From Eucalyptus grandis (Eukaryota > Streptophyta > Magnoliopsida > Myrtales > Myrtaceae): 64,000 nucleotides of DNA. The stretch lies in the NCBI RefSeq assembly GCF_016545825.1, contig NC_052618.1, forward strand, positions 2,234,461 to 2,298,460, given 5' to 3'. A program made the position numbers and the translations under genes. Of the stretch, positions 56,386 to 64,000 are shown in pieces. The first letter of the stretch is position 1, and every line of letters begins with the position of its first letter. The notes below the pieces were generated by a model. The model was not told where the DNA came from. It searched no databases and was given only the letters and a program-made list of their open reading frames with translations.

Positions 56386-56488
56386 AATTGTGGGATGCAA
56401 ACATTGGTCCCTAGGAAGAAAAGTGATGTGATCTAATTGAAAGATAAAAATTGAGAATTGAATCATGCGCATGGATGTGTACATATGG

Positions 56489-58464
56489 TGTCACGCACCG
56501 ATCCTTCGAGCGCGCACACATCCCTCTGCAGTCGATAGAAATGTGACTTTCTAGGACATGTCACCGACCTATTCAATTTTATTATGCATGCGGAAGCGAA
56601 ACAAATCCCCGACAACATTTAACTTGGGATAGAAAAGCAGGCAATCAATCACAACAAAACAAGCTTTCTTATAAACACATAGGTTTATATACAACACTGG
56701 ATTGTCTACAAAAAAGACCGGCTCAACAAAAATGGAACTGTCTTATGACCAACTTGTCAGACATGTTCACCGATTCTTCAGCCTCCACCTTCCAAACTCC
56801 AGGACTTCCGGTCCTCCACAATTGTCATCTAGGGACCTGAAATATTATCCCACAACCGAGATGAGACTACGTCTCAGCGAGTCCTACCCTCTAAAACTCA
56901 ATTAGGAAGAAAATACGCCTCAGGGCGCTCTAGCCACACAAATAGGATAGAGGACTTACCTCGCCTCAGTCCCTTTCATGTTCGTCAATACAATTCATAA
57001 TTCAACCAAATCCGATCATTCACAATGATTCAATTCAATCATATTATCTATCTTTCCATACCGTCTATCAAATTAGTCGTTAATATGACAAATGCTCTCC
57101 AAAGCTGTAATATATAGACAGGTAGCTTGCTCAAGCTATAGTGCATAGATAGCTCACTGAAGCTGTAGCGTATAGATAGCTCACTGAAGCTGTAACGTAT
57201 ATGTATATAATATTTGCTCACTCAAGCTGATACATATATAAACAACTGCTTGCCAAAGCTATCAATTCAACGATAACCCAAACCAATCCTCAATCCAATC
57301 AATCAATAGATTCAAACTGGTCCTACCAACTAATTATGGTGCCAATAACCGACACCGTGTATTTTCAAGTTAAATACCATAACTTCTCCAATTTCACTCA
57401 ATTTCTCAATTCAACATTCAATTAGCACAAACCGATCACACTATTGCGGTCGGTGCGAAATTTTCACAACCTACCATCCCGGCAAAATTTTCGAAATTAA
57501 ATAAATTTAATTAAAATAAATAATTCAGAAAATATTAAATAATTAAATATTATAAAATAATATATTTAAATTTGAAATAATAAATTAATTAAAAATAATT
57601 AATTATGGCTTAAACAAGATTATGCTAAATTAAACATACAATTAGCCCTAATTAAACATCAATTAAACTAATCATACAACTAATCTAATTTACATTAAAA
57701 TAATTTAATTTAATCACATAAACCTAATTAGACTAATCTAAACACCCCTTAAGCATCATTAACTCACTAAGCAAGAATTCGAGGATAAACTCACTGGATT
57801 AATGAACCGAACGGCTCAAAATGACGGGGACGATGCAAGGGTGAATAGTCTCCAAGGCGGGCCTAGCTTTTGGGGTTGGGAAGCCGGCCAAAATGGGCCA
57901 AATAGCCACTGCCATACCCATTTTTCCAACTCTCTGTCCGCTGCTGGTTGAGACCGAAAATGAGCAGATCCGAGGCTGGTTGGGGTCGGGAATGGGCGGA
58001 GGAGCTGAACCGGACCTAGGCAGGGCTTCACGGTGGTTGGAGGTGGCTGAACGGCTTCGGCGTGAGCTGTGGCAGCAGCTATGATGCAGAGACAGGCGAG
58101 AGGGAGATGGTGCCGTGCGAAAGCAGCAGCGAGCAGCGATGGCTGTGCGCGGGGACGAGCGGCGATGGGTGGTGGCAGAGGCTCCTTCGGCGGTATGCAG
58201 CTTCGGATGGGGCTTCTCTGGTTGTTGCTGGGTCTCGAAGCCTTTAAGGCACACCTAAGAAAGAGGAAAGACGGTTGAACAGCAGGGGGAGAGAGGAGCG
58301 GAGCTGCGTGCGGCTGGACGAGCAACGGCCTCCGGTGGGCTTGCGGTGGCGTTCTAGCAAGAGGTGTGCGACAGCGGAGCACCTCGGCGGTTCTTCTGGT
58401 CTGCTGAGGTCTCGCGTAGCAAGGAGAGAAGGAGAGAAGTGACGGAAGAGAGAGGGGGGAATCG

Positions 58465-58508
<44 letters not shown>

Positions 58509-59385
58509 GCCCCACAAACATGGCCCACCATGCCTCAGGTGATGTCACCTTCCACTCACCTCCCACAACCTTATTCCAATGGTTGTAATTTCATTTTCTG
58601 CCGTGGCATAAAATCTTGTATACTTAATTCAATCAATTCTCAATCAATTCCACCCAATTGAAGCTCAATTAAATTAACCCATGTGTCCTCAACCTTCTTA
58701 TGACTTTTCCCCATCACATGATCCAACTTGCATCCCAAAGATCGATTAAAAACGGCCCTCTGACAATTTCGAACAAAAACGGCCTTACTTTGCTTTTTCG
58801 CCAAAAATATCGGTTTGTAGAAAAATCTTCTGGAGATGAGTTGACATTCCTAAAATGAATTGTGACTTGACAGAACTTCCAATTTCTGTAATCGGGTTCA
58901 ATTTCTCGGTTGATTTCAATCTGGCACGACTTTAGCGCGTCCTAATCTACCGGGTAGCTTTTAGGAATTTTCTATACAATTGACCTGTGGTTGATTATTT
59001 TCAAGCCACAAAGTGCATCTTTGACACATTGGCGACTCTTGATTGTCATAGAATTCTTGAGGTTTCAAATACGGACACAGGGTACCAAAACGATAAGGAA
59101 ATCGGTTTAGTGCCGATCAACAAGAATTGTGCAATTATATGAAATCACCCATATTGAATTACATGGTTCTGTTGAATCGACCTATCTCTGATCTCTAATC
59201 GGTATGTGTCGTAATGACCCTTGCAGATTAGTACGGTCATCTATTGCGTTTAGATTCCTTAACGGCTTCACCTGATAGACTAGTTATCTCGTGAGTGGCT
59301 AACTCAGAGAAGAAAGCTATAGACGCGAAGATGAAATGCCCAACTTATTTAATTGAAACTAGAATTGGAAAATCGGGATGTCACA
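56489..59385 (-). mobile_element. C-type solo LTR nested in the D solo LTR
   Basis: On the plus strand it starts TGTCACGCACCGATCC, the reverse complement of the C LTR end, and ends GGGATGTCACA, the reverse complement of the C LTR start. Perfect TATGG duplications flank it (56484-56488 and 59386-59390). At 2.9 kb it has the C-LTR blocks (GTCGATAGAAAT, then TGACTT near its left end; CTATAGACGCG near its right end) but is clearly diverged from C. A (CT)n run lies at 58467-58505. There is no internal region, so it is a solo LTR. Confidence 0.9.
58467..58505 (+). repeat. (TC)n microsatellite
   Basis: About 39 bases of TC repeat inside the C-type solo LTR, in its leader-like zone. Confidence 0.95.
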
Positions 59386-59447
59386 TATGGCATGGCTGCT
59401 TGATGATACATGTATAAGTGCATGGTGGTATATTCACGTTGCATGGT

Positions 59448-62400
59448 TGTTGACACCTAAATTTTGGCGATCCATTTAGTCATTTATTGCATAAAAATTA
59501 GGGGTTAATTTTATCCCTAAAAAAAATATTAATTGCATAGCATATAAATTTAGGTACATTTAGTTTGCATATTTTGCATTTTATTTATTGGACCGATGGT
59601 GGACGGGTTCGAATTAATGTTTCTGAGCTTAAATTGACAAGTCGGACTAAGCCCACGAAAGGAGCAAATTAGCCCAAGCCCGTTGTTTTTTTAATCAATT
59701 ATCTTGTGAAAATTTGAGATTTGATGCAATATTCTTGAGAAAACCGCATTGCAATCTCATCTTTATCAATAGGTGATAAAATCATTAGAGATATTCGGGA
59801 GATAAGGAGAATAAAAATATTTTTTGTGATCAAGAGGTTATCGGCTATCTTTTTGTTAGATGAAATATTGATAAAAAGATTACATTTTGTTTTGGCCTAT
59901 AAAAGAGTGCGTATGGAGGTCGAAAAAGGGGGCTCTCTAGCGGTTTTCGAAAAACAAAGAAGAAAAGTCAAAGGAAAAAGAGAAAACAGAGGAAAGTGAC
60001 GTGAGAGAGACAGGTGAGAGAGAGACAGGAGGAAAAAAGAAAATTAAAAAAGAAGAAGAAGAACACTGTTCTTCTTCTCCGGCGACTTGCTACCGTTTGC
60101 CCGCGCTCCGTCTCCTGCCTGCCGGACTTCGCCACTGTGCCTCGCCATGCCACCTAGATTCGCCCCAAATTAGCAGTCACCTGAGCTAGATCTGCACCCC
60201 TACTTGATCCACAGGAGCTTGTCCCTGCTGATCGCGACCTCGTCCGCCGTTGCCACGCATCCGAGCCCCTACTCGGCGTCTCTGAGCATTGCCGCTTAGC
60301 CGCACCGAACACCGATTTGCCCGCGACGACGCTACTACACCTGCTCTGTTCGCGATTTGCTTGCAACCCGTGCCGGTCCGAGATTTGCCGTCCTGCCCCG
60401 CCGCGCCTCCTTCTCGAGCAACCCGCGACGCCAGCCCGCTCGTCCGTGACTCCCTACCGACGCCCCTCCTTCCCTCGCTTCCGCCACTCGCCGCGATTGC
60501 CCAGCAGATCTCGCCTTCGCTTGCCATCCATGAAGCCCGAAGTTGGCGGATTTGAGACCCTCGCAGCACCCGCACTCGGAGTCTTCCACCAGCGACACCC
60601 TTTGCCGGATACCAAACGCCGGTAGCTTTGATCACGATGCCCCTATTCCGTCGGTTGTCCTTGCTACCTGGGTGCTGCCCCTTTTCTGCTGGTGTGCACT
60701 CGTCGGAGTTCCCCTTGCCGAACCGATGACTTGCTACCCTTGGAGATCCACGAGCAAGCCGTGCTTAGGAAAGAAAAAAAAAAAAGAAGAAAAAGAAAGG
60801 AAATTAGGTAGTTTTATTTTCTTTTTTTCATTAAATTTATTTTATTTATTTCTTTTAAGTTTAGTTGTTATTGTGTAAATTTGAAGTGATCTTCATTTCA
60901 TGAATTTTGTAGGCATTATCCGCAAGGTCTTCCCTAGAATTATTGTAATTACTAATTTGATCCGTAAGATCTCGGATCATTTTTTTTAATTATAATAATT
61001 TTTGGGGTTTGTCAATAGTATTTTAAGTGTTGAATCAATATAATTATTAATTTGATCCGTAAGAATTCGGATTAGATTTTTAGTTATTTTGATCTTTTTG
61101 TCGTGATAATTAGGGTTAGGATAATCGTTAATTTGACCTATGAGACAACATGTTATTTTTTCGATTATTTTAATCCTTTATTTGATTGAATATCTTGATT
61201 GTTTAGATTTAATGTTTAGTTGATAATTGCTTGTTTTTGAAAACCACTAAAAAAATCTAAAAAATATTTGAATTAGGATTTAGTTTGTTTTGGAATATTT
61301 CTTGTTATCTTGCATATATAGAATAGGGATTTTATTCCGAATTTAGAAAAATATAAAAAAAAAAAAAAAGTGCATTCATTTAGGTTGTTAGTTTTATCAT
61401 TATTTGAATTGCATGTGAAATTTTAATTTCGAAATTAATATAAAAACACAAAAAATCATCATGCATATATCATGTTGAATTAGGTCATTCTTTGCATGTC
61501 ATTGCATATTAGATAAATTGCATGTTAGATTAAGATAATATATTAGTTTAAATTATGATTTAATGTGACTTGATCCTTGTTTAAATTAGATAGAATTTTA
61601 ATATAGCTAGATCATTTTTTCATTTTTAAATAGAAATATCAAATGCACGTCATTTAGTTTTTATTAGGTTCATTTAATTAGAACTTCCTCGTCATTAGAC
61701 TATGTCATTTAATAAATATCACGTGACATATAGCTCGCATATTAAATTGCATGTTGAATGTCATTTTAGTTGAAATAATTTTGTACATCATTGCATTGCA
61801 TTGCACGTCATTAGAATTAAGTCATTTTGGTTAATTTATATTGCATATTTAACAATTGCATGTTCATTAAGAGATCATAAAAATTTATTCATATAGTTTA
61901 GGACATGTTGCCATGTCATATCATTTCATATTAGATTAAAAGCATTGCATTGCATATGGATTATAGTCTCGTTAAAAAATGAAAACAAAAAAGAAATTGC
62001 GTGTTAATTAGAAACCATATCTAGGGTTGTTGATATGAATTTTAATTTAATACTGCAGATGCTTTCATTGCTTTGAGGTAAGTTCTGCATTATTTAATTG
62101 CTTTCTTGAGTGTTAAATTGGTGGTATGCGCACTTGTATGATCACCTCACATTTTAGCAAGTTAAATTAGAATCAATTCAATTGCCAAACATTTTTGAAA
62201 ATGAAATAAAAAGGTACCGAAAGGGCACTAGGATAGTCTAGTGTAACCAGGTCCCCGAACTCATAAATCTCTGGTTTGTAGGAGTAAAGTAAATCTCCCA
62301 TTACTTTACTTAAGTTTCTAATCGACCCACCAAAAATAGATTAGTGGCGACTCTTGATTGAAAATCATTTGCATGTTAAGAATTCAAACCTAAGTTGCGA

Positions 62401-62498
62401 ATTGGTATGGGCTTGGGAGAGTCCGAGCTAAGCTTAAAGACTTAGTAATCCATTAACCTAGTTTTAGGTGGTGAACTCGAAAAAATTGGGTCGCGACA
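59448..62498 (+). mobile_element. Tat-type solo LTR nested in the D solo LTR
   Basis: Starts TGTTGACACCTAAATTTT and ends TTGGGTCGCGACA, the ends of the A and B LTRs. Perfect ATGGT duplications flank it (59443-59447 and 62499-62503). It is 3051 bp, longer than the A and B LTRs and only similar at the ends: GGTACCGAAAGGGCACTAG at 62213 matches the corresponding block of A. The TATA box (59898-59905) lies in the expected orientation. A 60020-60760 GC-rich leader is followed by a long AT-rich zone. No internal region remains. Confidence 0.9.
59898..59905 (+). promoter_or_regulatory. TATA box of the Tat-type solo LTR
   Basis: TATAAAAG, 450 bases from the LTR start, followed by a leader-like GAGGTCG stretch. 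It supports the plus orientation of this LTR. Confidence 0.6.
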
Positions 62499-63432
62499 AT
62501 GGTGATGTATGCAAGGCTGCTTGATGATATAAGTACAAGTGCATGGTGATTTATGCATGTTGTATGGTGATATATGCATGGCTATAAGGTGAGGTATGCT
62601 TGAATGCATGAATGATATGTGTTTTATTCATGATACCTTGATTGTTCTGTTTGACGCATTGTGTAATTTGGTAGATCTTTATTGCTGAGTGGTTGTACTC
62701 ACCTCTTTTGGGGATTAACATTTCAGATTAGAAAGATGCCACTTTCACCAGTTGTGTGTGGTACCTTCTATGGCATACCTACTGATGTTGAGGTGGAGTG
62801 CACAGAGCATTCCTATATTAGTGTACCTGGTACTTGGTCTGGTGTATGTCCGAGTCCGTGTCTTGGTGATGTACGATGTGGGTTTTGTTGATGGCCCTAT
62901 TATCCAAGAGTTTTTGTCTGTTCACGTTCGACGCAATGGGGTGATGCTAGGGATGCCGCCACCGCCGCCGCCCGATGTACCGGGTTGGGTGTGATAGCAC
63001 GTATGACTGGTGGGAGCTGGCATGTTTTTTTTTTTTTTTTTTTTTTTTTTTGGGATAGCCGACACTTGTGATGGAGGGGTGTACATGTTTGATGTAGGAT
63101 CGAGTTCTCTTTTGAGTTATAGCCAAGTATAGTTAAAAATCTTGGCCTTTTACTATACCGACTCGAGATATCCATCGTGAAAATGTAAATAAAAGTGACT
63201 CGGCTTTGTCTTTTCATTTGGAGCGTAGTTGGTGTGCATTGCATTATTGTTATTAGAGTAAGGGATGGTGAGACTCGTTTATGCTTCCATTGTTGAGTTG
63301 CGTTGGGACCTGTGGCCCTATGAACTATGATTCCACTTTAATTAAAAAGCCACAAGGACTGATATGTAGTAGGATAAACGATAAGTACATGTGGCGACCC
63401 TAACGGTTCGGGGTCTGTCGAGGGGTGCCACA

Positions 63433-64000
63433 GTTATCATCATCAAAGAAGGTACAGCCCGATACGACACCATCCGCTCCAAGATGAGCTTCATCTCTGC
63501 ATTTGCATGCATAGCTCAGTAACTTCCAGTCTTTGTATTCCATGACTAACTTATGTTAAATCTTACTTTAACCCTCTAGTGACAAGAGTCGTGAAATGTT
63601 TGGATCTAGTGAACTTTCTACTTTTGGAGCCAGCTCTACATAATCATATTTGGTAGTCTAATCTCGCTGTCAGAATCCTGTCCACGTTTAGTGAGGATCG
63701 TTTTAATTTAGGCTGTCCAATACTTCGCATCTCGGGTCATTATTGTTCAACTTATGAGTCAATATGCAAGATGCATTAAAATCAATAACCGAAGAAAGAG
63801 AAGGATTCCAAGCCTCTTCATGTTTTTCACTCTCAGATGAAGCTTTTCTGTCAGGAAATTGCTTATTGGCTCTCAATAGGCTATATATATATATTTTTTT
63901 CAACCGATGTTGTATTTTAGATATGGACAGCTAGAACGGGCTATACTTACCAATGAGATCTCGGGTGGATTTAAGAGGAGCTGTTGCTCGTGGTGTGGGA
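63433..64000. other. Right flank of the D solo LTR, no gene recognised
   Basis: Starts with the GTTAT duplication. A short open stretch (about 63437-63522, plus strand) reads IKEGTARYDTIRSKMSFISA and stops at TAA; it looks exon-like, but no family is recognised and its left side is cut by the LTR insertion. On the minus strand a CATTGGTAAGTATAG block (near 63930-63955) looks like a 5' splice site. Confidence 0.35.

Larger units (their letters stand above)
54466..63432 (+). mobile_element. D-family solo LTR containing two nested solo LTRs
   Basis: Starts TGTGGCATCC and ends GGGGTGCCACA, with a 7-bp inverted end repeat (TGTGGCA/TGCCACA) and perfect GTTAT duplications (54461-54465 and 63433-63437). 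Removing the two inner insertions leaves about 3.0 kb of LTR with no internal coding region, so this is a solo LTR produced by LTR-LTR recombination. The right end matches 1-754. The left part has a CT/GA-rich leader (54887-54913) and the GC-rich block after it; the CGAGGCATTACG-like start and the GGTTCGGGG end resemble the C family, suggesting a related chromovirus-type Gypsy family. Confidence 0.9.

Noticed and set aside
56100..56484. Gly/Cys-rich or Pro/His-rich proteins in the D LTR
   Set aside because: They arise from a 20-24 bp minisatellite and are open in several frames on both strands.

Overview
The window looks like a repeat-rich stretch of a plant nuclear genome, probably a eudicot; the species cannot be fixed from the sequence. 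There is no bacterial gene organisation. About two thirds of it is a nest of LTR retrotransposons. Most boundaries are set by TG...CA ends, primer-binding sites, polypurine tracts and 5-bp target-site duplications (TSDs).

Left nest (1-34434). The oldest layer is element B, a plus-strand Tat/Ogre-like Ty3/Gypsy element whose left end lies outside the window. Its interior survives at 755-2228 and 16100-21205 and its 3' LTR at 21206-34434. Four insertions interrupt it: an LTR of a second Gypsy family (D', 1-754), a small SINE-like unit (about 1651-1827), a complete but non-autonomous relative in the opposite orientation (element A, 2229-16099, minus strand), and, inside B's LTR, a complete but decayed chromovirus-type Ty3/Gypsy element (C, 21905-32996). 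A and B share ORF-poor interiors with four tandem-repeat systems. A still shows ORF1 and Gag remnants, but no protease, reverse transcriptase or integrase was found in A or in the visible part of B.

Middle (34435-45249). Lower-copy sequence holds a long foldback element, one plausible but unrecognised minus-strand gene with a TATA box (about 36436 to 35486), an AT-rich higher-order repeat, a broken reading frame with an in-frame TGA, and microsatellites.

Right part (45250-64000). A Ty1/Copia element (45250-50972, TSD AAGCG) with a long uninterrupted integrase-RT frame splits a GC-rich, gene-like segment. After about 3.5 kb without a recognised gene comes a D-family solo LTR (54466-63432, TSD GTTAT), itself carrying a C-type solo LTR (56489-59385, TSD TATGG) and a Tat-type solo LTR (59448-62498, TSD ATGGT) only 62 bp apart.

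In terms of function, the window records repeated insertion followed by solo-LTR formation. The A/B inverted arrangement creates multi-kilobase inverted repeats that could yield double-stranded RNA if transcribed. The most original signals are a repeated short hairpin in the A/B leader, the multi-array 3' regions of the A/B family, two successive Gag-core-like segments in A, and the foldback next to the candidate gene. All family names rest on motifs read by eye; no database search was run.
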